Shown: positions 53,574 through 62,633 of the stretch, one piece after another
How the letters are laid out: the number at the start of each line of letters is the position of its first letter
Numbering within the stretch: position 1 is the stretch's first letter
Assembly: GCA_029261995.1 (NCBI GenBank)
Contig: JAJDAF010000050.1
Coordinates: forward strand, 1 to 64,000
Origin: Candidatus Zhuqueibacterota bacterium
GTDB lineage: Bacteria; Zhuqueibacterota; Zhuqueibacteria; Oceanimicrobiales; Oceanimicrobiaceae
Length of the DNA stretch: 64,000 nt
Direction of reading: 5' to 3'
Translations under genes and position numbers: made by a program
Notes under the pieces: model-generated
What the model was told of the DNA's origin: nothing
The model's input: the letters and a program-made list of their open reading frames with translations, nothing else
The model's database searches: none

Positions 53574-56270
53574 ATGAGCGGGATGCCGGATTTGATTTGT
53601 CAAGCCGGGGGGACAACACGCAGACTATTATTTTCAACTTTGATTCTTCTATCACTGACTGGCGTTTTACCCGTGCGCCAGCTTCATTCTTCGGAGCCGT
53701 TGCTGCTGGAGGCGAGGATCATCCACACGCCAATGACTGCACTGCGGCCAGACCAGAAATTCGTCGTTCAAGCCCGAGTTGACGGGGCGACCCGGCAGGT
53801 GTCTTTCATGCGTATCTATTACAAGACACAGCATGAGTTGTCTTTCAGCTACCTTGAGATGACCCGCGCCGGCGCCGGATTTATTGGCGAATTGCCCGAA
53901 TCCGAGATCGCCAGTGGCGAGATGCAATACTTCATCCTGGCCCTGGTAGGCGCCTCGGACGCGACTACATACCCGGCCGAGAATCCCTATGGCAACCCGC
54001 TAACCGTGAGTGTTGCGCCAGGCAGAGCACGGTCTGCACGCACAACCGTTCCACCGGCGAGCGTTCCCGTTGCGCCCCCGACTGTGCAGCCTACACCAAC
54101 GAGAAATATCAATGATGCCCCGCCCGAGGAGTTCGCATCACCCACTGACTTGAGTGACCTTGGACCGCTACTGGTTTTGAGTCCGGAAGATGGAGAAACG
54201 TTTGGTGAGGGCGAAGAAGTCCTGATTGCGGTTTCGTTTATGCCGTCGGATGATGATGCCGTGGATCCCGCCAGCATCAGCCTCCTTGTGGATGGTCAAA
54301 ACGTCACCGGAAATGCCGAAGTGACTGAGAATGTCTTGACCTATTCGACCTTGGAGCTTGGACCCGGTGCACACCAGATTCACGTGCAAGGACATTTCCA
54401 ATCCGGTGCTGAGCTGCCTGGCCAGGCGTGGAATTTCATTGTGAAAGGCAAGGCCAAGCGACTTTCCGGCACACCCGCGTTTCGCGGCCGCGTTTTCGCG
54501 GAGTCCCGCCACGAGAACATCAGCGATGTGTCATTTGATGACAACAACATCGGTGGCAATGTCTCCGGCCAGGCTGGTTTTGCGAAATATAACGCTCGCG
54601 TCTTTCTGACCAGCCGCGAAGACAATCAGTTTCAGCCTCGTCACCGGTTTACGGCGCGCGTAGATTTGCCGCTGGTCGGATTCACGGTGGGCGACACCTA
54701 TCCCCGCTTCAATGATTTGATGCTCTGGGGAAAACGGGTGCGCGGCGTTCATGGACGGCTCCGCCTTGGGTTTTTCAACGCTGATGTCATCACCGGGCAA
54801 ACCGTGCGCAAAGTCCATTCCGCGCTCGCATTGGTGAAGGATTCGCTGGCAGACTCGACCTTCAAGACCGTAACGGGAGCAGATTCAACCCAGTTGACCG
54901 GCGCTACCCATTCTCAAAATCTGTTGGGACTGCGCGCCAGTTTTGGCAGCGGTAAGAATTTTCAGCTTGGGTTCAATGTGCTCAAGGTTCGCGATGATAC
55001 GACTTCGGTGGGAACCAGCCGGGGGGACACGCTTTTCACTTTGCCGCAGGACAACCTGGTGGTTGGCTCTGATTTTCTGCTGGCTTTTGCCAACCATCGG
55101 ATCGAATTTCGAGCCGGTGGCGCAATCAGTTGGCTATCGACGGACATTACGGGTGGCCCGGCGAATCTCGACAGCCTGGAATCCCAGTTCGATGTTGAAG
55201 TGCCGGACTTCCTCGATCCGGAAAAATTGAAATACTGGCTTATTTTCAATTCCAGTACAACACCCATCGACCCGCGCGACTTGACCTCGGTCGCCTACAA
55301 TGCTTCCTTCCGATTTAACATGCTCAACAATAATCTGGAGGTTGGCTACAAGTCTATTGGCAGCCAGTACAATTCGCAAGGCAATTCATTCCTACGCAAC
55401 AACCTTCGTGGTTTTTATGTGCAGGATCGGTTTCGTCTGTGGCAAAACAAGCTCTACCTGAACTTGGGCCTTGAGAATTACGACGACAACTTTGACGCTG
55501 ACGATCAGAACAAGCCGACCGCCCTGCGCACGGTGACCACCGGTTTTTCCGTGTTCCCCGGCGCCGGACTGCCAACCGTTTCATTCAATCTGCGCAACTA
55601 CAACCGCGACAACGATCTGACTTCCGTGACCTTTGACACGCTCAATTTCGACCCGACAAACCCGGCGGCGGCTACAATCGATACCCTCGACAACCGCGAA
55701 AACAACACGACGCGCGACCTCAGCGTGCAGCTCAGTTATGACACCCGTTTTTTGAATCTCAATAATTCCATCTCACTCAGTCTGATCACAAGTGGCCGCG
55801 ACGACAAGTTTGTGCCAATCACGGAGAATTCCTCGAACGTACAGGTTTTGTCGGTGCGTTCGACCTATCCCTTCCCGCTGGTGACAACCGTCAATTTTGC
55901 CCACAACAACAATCAGTTTGGCGACGGACTGAATGATTTCAAATTCAGTATGTTTGGCGCCAAGGCGGAGTATGGCTTCTGGCGCAATCGCCTGAATACT
56001 TATGTCGGCACGAACATCACTTCCGCGTCGGGCGTTTCTCTGAGCGACACCTCAGGCACGGCGCTAAAGACCGTGACGGATTACAGTCGGTTCGCCTTCA
56101 ACACCGGCGCCAGGTTTGAGATTTCGCCGGGCCATTTCGTGCTGCTCGATGGCAGCATCATTCGGTTCAATGACAACGGTTCGACCACCGACCAGAGCAC
56201 GACCATCAGCACCACCAATCCGTCGTTCACAGACCGTATCTTCAGGCTGTATTACGAAAAACGATTCTAG
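53574..56270 (+). CDS. Ig-domain and outer-membrane beta-barrel protein
   Basis: This 898-residue protein carries a signal peptide (LLFSTLILLSLTGVL). Two Ig-like periplasmic domains lie at about 45-140 and 195-300, joined by a proline-rich linker (VPPASVPVAPPTVQPTP). From about 310 to the end the chain alternates polar and hydrophobic residues in the manner of barrel strands (for example GFYVQDRFRLWQNKLYLNLG) and ends in KRF, matching the C-terminal aromatic rule for outer-membrane insertion. Family unknown. Its neighbour is the FecR protein, with which the Ig domains could interact. Confidence 0.78.
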   Translation: MSGMPDLICQAGGTTRRLLFSTLILLSLTGVLPVRQLHSSEPLLLEARIIHTPMTALRPDQKFVVQARVDGATRQVSFMRIYYKTQHELSFSYLEMTRAGAGFIGELPESEIASGEMQYFILALVGASDATTYPAENPYGNPLTVSVAPGRARSARTTVPPASVPVAPPTVQPTPTRNINDAPPEEFASPTDLSDLGPLLVLSPEDGETFGEGEEVLIAVSFMPSDDDAVDPASISLLVDGQNVTGNAEVTENVLTYSTLELGPGAHQIHVQGHFQSGAELPGQAWNFIVKGKAKRLSGTPAFRGRVFAESRHENISDVSFDDNNIGGNVSGQAGFAKYNARVFLTSREDNQFQPRHRFTARVDLPLVGFTVGDTYPRFNDLMLWGKRVRGVHGRLRLGFFNADVITGQTVRKVHSALALVKDSLADSTFKTVTGADSTQLTGATHSQNLLGLRASFGSGKNFQLGFNVLKVRDDTTSVGTSRGDTLFTLPQDNLVVGSDFLLAFANHRIEFRAGGAISWLSTDITGGPANLDSLESQFDVEVPDFLDPEKLKYWLIFNSSTTPIDPRDLTSVAYNASFRFNMLNNNLEVGYKSIGSQYNSQGNSFLRNNLRGFYVQDRFRLWQNKLYLNLGLENYDDNFDADDQNKPTALRTVTTGFSVFPGAGLPTVSFNLRNYNRDNDLTSVTFDTLNFDPTNPAAATIDTLDNRENNTTRDLSVQLSYDTRFLNLNNSISLSLITSGRDDKFVPITENSSNVQVLSVRSTYPFPLVTTVNFAHNNNQFGDGLNDFKFSMFGAKAEYGFWRNRLNTYVGTNITSASGVSLSDTSGTALKTVTDYSRFAFNTGARFEISPGHFVLLDGSIIRFNDNGSTTDQSTTISTTNPSFTDRIFRLYYEKRF

Positions 56271-56368
56271 CCGAACGGCTGTGCTGGCATTGGTTTGACA
56301 TGCTCGATTACCGGAAGCCAGGGTGGTGACACTCTGCATGCTGTGGCCGCAGCCTTAACGAAAGTCGC

Positions 56369-56397
56369 TTGAATCCTTCATTTGCAGATCGTATATT
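56369..56397 (+). promoter_or_regulatory. Promoter upstream of the CHASE2 cyclase gene
   Basis: TTGAAT (56369-56374) and TATATT (56392-56397) lie exactly 17 bases apart. The predicted start is near 56404, giving a leader of about 135 bases that ends in the terminator at 56504-56537. Confidence 0.65.
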
Positions 56398-56503
56398 CCG
56401 ACAAGATCATGAAACAAGGTTTTGGTTGAGGCAGCACAAGCGAACGCTCTGAGCGGGCCAGGGTCATTCTGGCGCGAGAACTTTTTGTCGTTATGAAAGT
56501 TAG

Positions 56504-56537
56504 AACGGGACAGTATCGCGATGCTGTCCCGTTTTTT
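56504..56537 (+). terminator. Strong intrinsic terminator touching the cyclase start codon
   Basis: AACGGGACAG (56504-56513) pairs perfectly with CTGTCCCGTT (56524-56533), and the loop TATCGCGATG contains an inner ATCGCGAT palindrome. Six T (56532-56537) follow, then ATATG, whose ATG at 56540 starts the cyclase gene. It may end a short RNA from the 56369 promoter, end the upstream operon, or act as an attenuator. Confidence 0.85.
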
Positions 56538-56539
56538 AT

Positions 56540-58669
56540 ATGAAGATCTCAAAAGAAAATCTGGTCAGGCTGTGGCATCACAAATGGGCGTTTGGCGGAG
56601 TCGTCGCCTTTCTCTCCGGCGTGTTTGCGCTGATTCTGGCCACGCAGTTTGACACGCTTGAGCTTAAATCGTATGACACGCGCTTCGCCATCCGTGGCGC
56701 CATGGAGACGGAGCAGGATGATATCGCTATTGTCGCCATCGATGAAGAGAGCATCAAGGCGCTGCGCATCTGGCCATTTCCACGTGTCTACTGGGCCCGG
56801 CTGATCAAGAATCTGTACGATGCCGGCGCAAAACTCATCATCGTCGATGTTGAATTCACCGATGTCAGCGGCAACCCAAACTACGACCTGCAGCTCGCGG
56901 GTGCGATCAAAAGGGCCGAGAATGTCATTCTCGCAGGCCAAATCGACACCAAGTTCGACGCTAGAATAAAAGGCGGACGTATCTCGGATTTGCAGCCTCC
57001 CCTCAAGATGTTCACGGAAAACACCGGAGCCTTGTGGGGACTCGGCAATGTCGATGAAGATGTCGATGGCTTCATCCGGCGCTATCTGCTGTATCAGCCG
57101 TACAACCGGCGGCCATATTTTCCGCTCAGCATGCAGGCCTATCTCTTGCTCAGACATGGCGGCATTGCCAAGGGAAACATCAATTATGAAGACGATGGAC
57201 ATTTCGTCATCCGCCAAAAGCGAATCCCGAAGCACGATGCCAATTCCATGCTGGTCAATTTCCGTGGCCCGGCCGGTACTTTCCCGACTTACTCTTTCTC
57301 CTCCGTGCTCGATGACGCCGATTTCGACCTCGGCCAGGAAGACTCGGATATTTTTGAGATATGGCGAAAAGATGGTGTGTTTCAGGACAAGATTGTGTTT
57401 ATCGGAGCCTCCGCCGAGCCGTTGCAGGACAACAAGCTAACGCCCTTCTTCAAATACCGGGGCAGGCAGAAGAAGCTGCCGGGCGTGGAGGTGCACGCCA
57501 ATGCACTCAGCACCATCCTGCGCGGCGATTTCATCTCCACCCAAAGCGGTGGCGTCTACATCCTGACGGTCTTTCTGCTGGCCGGAATCGCCACGGTCCT
57601 CACCAGGCTGCTGAAGCCTTTTCGTGGATTATTTGCGGTGCTTGGCCTCATCTTCTTTTTTCTCATCATCGCGTTGTATGTTTTTATCAACCACCGCGTT
57701 TGGGTCGATGTCGTCGCGCCAAGTTTTGGAATCATTCTGAGCTTCGTAGGCAATGTCGTGCACCAGACTCTTACCGAGCAGCGCGAGCGTGTTCGCATCA
57801 AGAAATCCTGGCAGCAGTACATGGCAAAAGATGTGATCGACGCCATGCTCGAGGACGGCAAGCTGCCCCAGTTTGGCGGCGAACGACGTGAGCTGACCGT
57901 GCTTTTTTCCGATATCCGAGGTTTCACAACTTTTTCGGAGAGGCATTCTTCGCACGAAGTCGTGAGCCGCCTGAACGAATACTTGACGGAAATGGTGGAT
58001 GTGGTGTTCAAACACACCGGTACTCTCGACAAGTTTGTCGGCGATGAAATCATGGCGGTGTTTGGCGCGCCGCATTATTTCAAAGACCACGCCGAAAAGG
58101 CCTGCCTGACAGCTCTGGAGATGATGGAGCGTTTGCGGGCCTTACAAAAGGATTGGATTGGCAAGAAACAGGATTATTTCGAAATCGGCATCGGCATCAA
58201 TTCCGGCAAGGTCATCCTGGGGAATCTCGGTTCATCGCAACTGTTTGACTACACCGTGATCGGCGATGACGTCAATCTGGGAGCACGGCTTGAAGGCGCA
58301 AACAAGCAGTACGGCACTGCCATCATCGTCAGTGAAGCCACCTATCGCATGGTGAGGAAGAAAGCGCGTGCCCGTGAGCTGGATCTAGTGCGGGTGAAAG
58401 GCAAGAAGCAGCCGGTCAGAATATTTGAATTGCTGGGGATGAATGGTTTGCCACAGACCGAGCAGGACATGCTCATCGAAGTCTACTCGCAGGCGCTGGA
58501 ACACTACAAGGCCTTGAAGTGGTACCAGGCTCTGAAGGAGTTCAAGCGCATCCTGAAGCATTTCCCCAACGATGGTCCGACACGGGTTTACATCAAACGT
58601 TGCCTTGATTTTATGGAGACGCCACCGTCGGACAATTGGGATGGTGTTTATGATTTCAAGACCAAGTAG
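56540..58669 (+). CDS. CHASE2-domain class III adenylate cyclase
   Basis: The protein is 709 residues long. TM1 lies at about 15-33, a periplasmic CHASE2 sensor domain at about 35-330 (with IVAIDEESIKAL and KLIIVDVEFTD), then three helices at about 335-405. The cyclase domain (about 440-630) follows, with metal Asp residues in LFSDIRGF and KFVGDEIMAVFG. The Lys before FVGD and the Asp of FDYTVIG suggest ATP rather than GTP as substrate, and NLGARLE holds the transition-state Asn and Arg. The C-terminus is helical. No ribosome site is visible; the start is buried behind the terminator. The product should be cAMP in response to an envelope signal. Confidence 0.93.
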   Translation: MKISKENLVRLWHHKWAFGGVVAFLSGVFALILATQFDTLELKSYDTRFAIRGAMETEQDDIAIVAIDEESIKALRIWPFPRVYWARLIKNLYDAGAKLIIVDVEFTDVSGNPNYDLQLAGAIKRAENVILAGQIDTKFDARIKGGRISDLQPPLKMFTENTGALWGLGNVDEDVDGFIRRYLLYQPYNRRPYFPLSMQAYLLLRHGGIAKGNINYEDDGHFVIRQKRIPKHDANSMLVNFRGPAGTFPTYSFSSVLDDADFDLGQEDSDIFEIWRKDGVFQDKIVFIGASAEPLQDNKLTPFFKYRGRQKKLPGVEVHANALSTILRGDFISTQSGGVYILTVFLLAGIATVLTRLLKPFRGLFAVLGLIFFFLIIALYVFINHRVWVDVVAPSFGIILSFVGNVVHQTLTEQRERVRIKKSWQQYMAKDVIDAMLEDGKLPQFGGERRELTVLFSDIRGFTTFSERHSSHEVVSRLNEYLTEMVDVVFKHTGTLDKFVGDEIMAVFGAPHYFKDHAEKACLTALEMMERLRALQKDWIGKKQDYFEIGIGINSGKVILGNLGSSQLFDYTVIGDDVNLGARLEGANKQYGTAIIVSEATYRMVRKKARARELDLVRVKGKKQPVRIFELLGMNGLPQTEQDMLIEVYSQALEHYKALKWYQALKEFKRILKHFPNDGPTRVYIKRCLDFMETPPSDNWDGVYDFKTK

Positions 58670-58764
58670 TCGGGCGTGAAGTGCAGTTTTGACTGTGCGT
58701 GATCTTGCGCCCTCGTCGGCGCCTTTGCTTGCGTCAAGCCCATCAAATTCGCCAACCCAAATCC

Positions 58765-58793
58765 TTGACTCTCACCGTTTATTGTTGTACATT
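58765..58793 (+). promoter_or_regulatory. Promoter of the prfB-lysS-lol operon
   Basis: TTGACT (58765-58770) and TACATT (58788-58793) are 17 bases apart, with a predicted start near 58800 and a 38-base leader before the prfB ATG. Confidence 0.7.
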
Positions 58794-58837
58794 CATCCAA
58801 CTTTTTTCAACCATCAGCGAACTCAAGAGAGACCCAA

Positions 58838-59951
58838 ATGTTCGACGAACTCAAGCAAAAACTGGATAGCCTGACAGAACGAGTTACTCACCTAAAGGTG
58901 TGCCTTTGACGTCGCCGAGAGGCAAGAGCAGATAAAACAACTGGAAGAGGTCTCGGCCGGCGCCGGTTTCTGGGACGATCAGGAAAAAGCTCAGAAGGTG
59001 ATGCGCGAAATTAGCGGCCATCGTGATTCCGTCGAACTTTTTTCCGAGCTGGAAACCACATACAACGACATCGATACCCTGCTGGAGTTGGCGCGGGATG
59101 AAGATGATGAAGAAACCTTCCAGGAGATCGAGCGTGATTTGCAGGTCTTGTCGAAACGGCTGGAGCAGGCTGAGTTTCAGAATATGCTCGGCGAGCCGGA
59201 CGATCCCAATAACGCGCTTCTGACCATTCACCCCGGCGCTGGCGGCACAGAGTCCCAGGACTGGGCACAGATGCTCATGCGCATGTACTTGCGCTGGATG
59301 GAGAATGCCGGGTACCAATCGGAAGTGCTCGATCTGCAGAGTGGCGACGAAGCCGGAATCAAGAGCGTGACTATTGAGGTCAAAGGCAAATACGCCTACG
59401 GCTATTTGAAGGCTGAAGCCGGCGTCCACCGGCTGGTGCGCATTTCACCCTTTGACGCGAATTCGCGCCGGCACACATCCTTCGCTTCCGTGTTTGTTTA
59501 TCCTGAAATCGACGACAGCATCGAAATCAAAATCGACGCCAACGATTTGCGCGTCGATACCTACCGCGCCAGCGGCGCCGGCGGGCAACACGTGAACAAA
59601 ACCAGCTCGGCGGTTCGAATCACGCACATCCCCACGGGCATTGTCGTGCAGTGTCAGAGCGAGCGTTCTCAGCACCGCAATAAAGACAGCGCCATGAAGA
59701 TTCTGATGGCTCGCCTTTACCAGAAACGGCGCGAGGAAGAGGATGAGAAACTCTCGGAGATTGAGAAGAATAAGAAGGATATCTCTTGGGGCAGCCAGAT
59801 CCGGTCCTACGTTTTTCATCCATACAACCTGGTGAAAGACCATCGCACCAATGTCGAAACCGGCAATGTGCAAGCGGTTATGGATGGTCGTATCGATGAT
59901 TTCATTACGGCCTTTCTGATGGGGAAAGACGTCAAGGCCGAAGCAAAATAG
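58838..59951 (+). CDS. prfB: Peptide chain release factor 2 (programmed +1 frameshift)
   Basis: Translation from ATG 58838 runs 23 codons to an in-frame TGA at 58907-58909. A +1 shift at CTT-TGAC continues in the frame of GAC 58908 to the stop at 59951, giving about 370 residues (E. coli RF2 has 365). RF2 hallmarks are the SPF stop-codon tripeptide (RISPFDANS) and the GGQ peptidyl-hydrolysis motif (SGAGGQHVNKTSS). RF2 ends translation at UGA and UAA, and the internal UGA lets it regulate its own level. Any annotation starting only at 58998 would lose the first 55 or so residues. It opens an operon with alr, lysS and the lol genes. Confidence 0.97.
58896..58910 (+). promoter_or_regulatory. RF2 frameshift signal
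   Basis: AGGTG (58896-58900) is an internal Shine-Dalgarno-like element, TGC is the codon between, and CTT TGA C (58904-58910) is the slippery site with the in-frame stop. The spacing from the SD-like element to CTT matches the E. coli arrangement (AGGGGG-UAU-CUU-UGA-C). Confidence 0.95.
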
Positions 59952-59962
59952 TTGGGCGAGGC

Positions 59963-61081
59963 ATGGACTGCTACTCCGCAACCGTGGCGGAAATCGACCT
60001 TGGGGCGATAGCCGGCAACGTCCGCAACATCGTCGCAAAAGTGGCCCCAGCGCAAGTGATCGCGGTTGTCAAGGCGAATGGCTACGGGCATGGCGCACTG
60101 AGGGTGGCTGAAACGGCCATGGCAAATGGCGCACAAATGCTTGCCGTCGCCAACCTGGACGAAGGCCGTGAGCTTAGATCGGCAGGAGTCACAGCCCCGA
60201 TTTTAGTGATGCAGACGTTTTTCCCCGAGCATGCGCCGGCGTTCCTTGATGATGAACTTGAAGCAACGGTTTTCGATATGGAGCGTGCCCGGTCGCTTTC
60301 GCGGGCGGCGATGACCGTAAACGGTGAGGTCAGCGTGCACGTCAAAGTGGACACCGGCATGGGACGCCAGGGCGTAGCGTGGCGGCAGGCAGCAGATTTG
60401 ATCGGCCAAATATACAAGCTGCCGGGCCTGAGTCTGAAGGGGCTTTTCACTCACTTTGCCGCCTCTGACGCGCATGATAAGGCTTACACCGGCAAACAGG
60501 TGCAGCGGTTCGAGCAAGTTGTCGCGGATCTAAAGATGGCAGGTATCAACGTTCCTTTAAAACATACGGCCAACAGCGGCGCGATTCTGGATTGCCCTGA
60601 GACTTATTTTGATGCCGTTCGAGCCGGGGTGTCCATGTACGGTTATTACCCTTCGCAGGAAACCTCGGAAAGCCTGGCGCTACGGCCGGGAATGACTCTG
60701 AAGTCGCGGGTTTTAGCCGTGCAGCAACTTGAGGCGGAGGAGTTTGTCAGCTACGGCATGACCTATCAAACGAAAGTCAGTACCGGGATTGCCGTTGTCC
60801 CAATCGGCTACGGGGATGGCTGGAATCGAATGTTGTCCAACCGTGTTGAGGTCCTGATTGGAGGGAAGCGCTACCCGTCAGTCGGCCGGGTTTGTATGGA
60901 CGCGATTATGGTAGATGTCGGGCCAAAGAGCGAGGTTGAAGTTGGCGACGATGTGGTGCTGATGGGCAAGCAGGGCGGCGCGGAGATTTCAATCTACGAG
61001 TTGTGCGCGAAACTGGAGACCATTCCTTACGAAATAACTTGCTGGGTGTCACAGAGGGTGCCCAGAGCATACAAGGCATAG
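59963..61081 (+). CDS. alr: Alanine racemase
   Basis: In this 372-residue protein the PLP lysine is in AVVKANGYGHG near 38, the catalytic Tyr of the C-terminal half is in EFVSYGMTYQT near 261, and VPIGYGDGWNR follows. The enzyme makes D-alanine for peptidoglycan. Its gene starts 11 bases after prfB. Confidence 0.96.
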   Translation: MDCYSATVAEIDLGAIAGNVRNIVAKVAPAQVIAVVKANGYGHGALRVAETAMANGAQMLAVANLDEGRELRSAGVTAPILVMQTFFPEHAPAFLDDELEATVFDMERARSLSRAAMTVNGEVSVHVKVDTGMGRQGVAWRQAADLIGQIYKLPGLSLKGLFTHFAASDAHDKAYTGKQVQRFEQVVADLKMAGINVPLKHTANSGAILDCPETYFDAVRAGVSMYGYYPSQETSESLALRPGMTLKSRVLAVQQLEAEEFVSYGMTYQTKVSTGIAVVPIGYGDGWNRMLSNRVEVLIGGKRYPSVGRVCMDAIMVDVGPKSEVEVGDDVVLMGKQGGAEISIYELCAKLETIPYEITCWVSQRVPRAYKA

Positions 61082-61109
61082 AGAAAGCAATCTTGGAAAA
61101 ATTCGGTAA

Positions 61110-62633
61110 ATGAGCACAGAAAACCAAAACGAAGACCTCAACGAAGTCATGCGCGTCCGGCGTGAAAAGCTGGCGCGCCTGCAAGAGCTGGAAGTCAATC
61201 CCTACCCTTACAGTTTCACCCGAACGCATTTGTCAGCGGACATTTTCCAGAATGCCGAGCAAATGATGGAGAAAACCGTCGCCATCGCCGGCAGGCTGAT
61301 GTCGGTGCGCGGTCACGGCAAAGTTGGCTTTGGTCACGTGATGGATCCCCAGGGCCGGATACAGATCTACGTCCGCAAAGATGAGATCGGAGACGAGAAT
61401 TTTGAAGTCTTCAAGTTGATCGATATCGGCGATATCGTTGGCGTGACCGGTGAAGTTTTCGTCACCCGTACCGGCGAGACAACCGTGAAAGCACAACGGG
61501 TTGAGCTGCTCTCCAAAACTCTGCGTCCGCTCCCAATCGTGAAAGAAAAGCAGGAGGGAGACGACCGCGTAGTCTACGACCAGTTTGCGGACAAGGAGCT
61601 GCGCTACCGTCAGCGTTACGTGGATTTGATAGTAAACCCCGAGGTGCGCGACGTCTTCGTTACGCGCTCCCGCATCATTTCGAACATGCGGCGTTTTTTG
61701 GACGACCAGGGATTTCTTGAAGTCGAAACGCCGGTTTTGCAGCCGATCTATGGTGGCGCCTCCGCGCGGCCGTTCGTGACCCATCACAATGCCCTGGATT
61801 TCGAATTCTATTTGCGCATCGCGGACGAGCTTTACCTGAAGCGTCTGATTGTCGGCGGCTACGACGGGGTTTATGAGATTTCCAAAGACTTCCGCAACGA
61901 GGGCATGGACCGCTTTCACAATCCCGAATTCACCATGATGGAAGTCTATGTTGCCTATGAAGACTACCAGTTCATGATGACATTGGTGGAGAACATGGTC
62001 AGCAGTCTGGCGCAAGAGATTTTCGGCCAGAAAATAGTGACTCACCAGGGGCGCGAAATTGATCTGACGCCGCCGTGGAAGCGGGTTCCGCTGTTCGAAG
62101 CCATTAAGCAATGCACCGGCAAGGACCTGTATGGCAAGAATCTCGATGAACTGCGCAGCGCCGCCAAAGAGCTTGACATCGAGTTGGAGTCGTTCTGGCG
62201 CGAAGGAAAGATCATCGATGAAATCTTCAGCGCGAAAGTTGAGCCGGAACTGATTCAACCCACTTTCATCACGGACTACCCGGTCGAGCTTTCGCCGCTG
62301 GCCAAGCGCCACCGCGACGATCCCAGGCTGGTGGAACGCTTTGAGCCGTTCATTGTCGGCGGAGAAATCGGCAATGCTTTTTCGGAACTGAACGACCCCA
62401 TCGACCAGCGCGAGCGTTTTTTGGCGCAACAAAAACTGCTGGAATTGGGAGATGACGAGGCGCAGATGCTGGACGAAGACTTTCTGCGCGCCCTGGAATA
62501 TGGTATGCCACCGACGGCCGGGCTGGGCATCGGCATCGACCGACTGGTGATGTTGTTCACCGACCAGCCCTCGATTCGCGATGTGCTACTCTTCCCGGCC
62601 ATGCGCCCTGAAAAATCGGAAGGCAAAATATGA
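61110..62633 (+). CDS. lysS: Lysyl-tRNA synthetase (class II)
   Basis: At 507 residues it has the class II layout. The OB-fold anticodon-binding domain (about 50-170) contains GKVGFGHVMDPQGRIQ. The catalytic domain has motif 2 as FRNEGMDRFHNPEFTMME and motif 3 as GLGIGIDRLVML. It charges tRNA-Lys in the cytoplasm. The stop codon overlaps the following ATG by four bases. Confidence 0.97.
   Translation: MSTENQNEDLNEVMRVRREKLARLQELEVNPYPYSFTRTHLSADIFQNAEQMMEKTVAIAGRLMSVRGHGKVGFGHVMDPQGRIQIYVRKDEIGDENFEVFKLIDIGDIVGVTGEVFVTRTGETTVKAQRVELLSKTLRPLPIVKEKQEGDDRVVYDQFADKELRYRQRYVDLIVNPEVRDVFVTRSRIISNMRRFLDDQGFLEVETPVLQPIYGGASARPFVTHHNALDFEFYLRIADELYLKRLIVGGYDGVYEISKDFRNEGMDRFHNPEFTMMEVYVAYEDYQFMMTLVENMVSSLAQEIFGQKIVTHQGREIDLTPPWKRVPLFEAIKQCTGKDLYGKNLDELRSAAKELDIELESFWREGKIIDEIFSAKVEPELIQPTFITDYPVELSPLAKRHRDDPRLVERFEPFIVGGEIGNAFSELNDPIDQRERFLAQQKLLELGDDEAQMLDEDFLRALEYGMPPTAGLGIGIDRLVMLFTDQPSIRDVLLFPAMRPEKSEGKI

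Noticed and set aside
58998-59951. prfB starting at 58998
   Set aside because: This start would drop the first 55 or so residues; the upstream frame plus the CTT-TGAC shift restores the full RF2 N-terminus.
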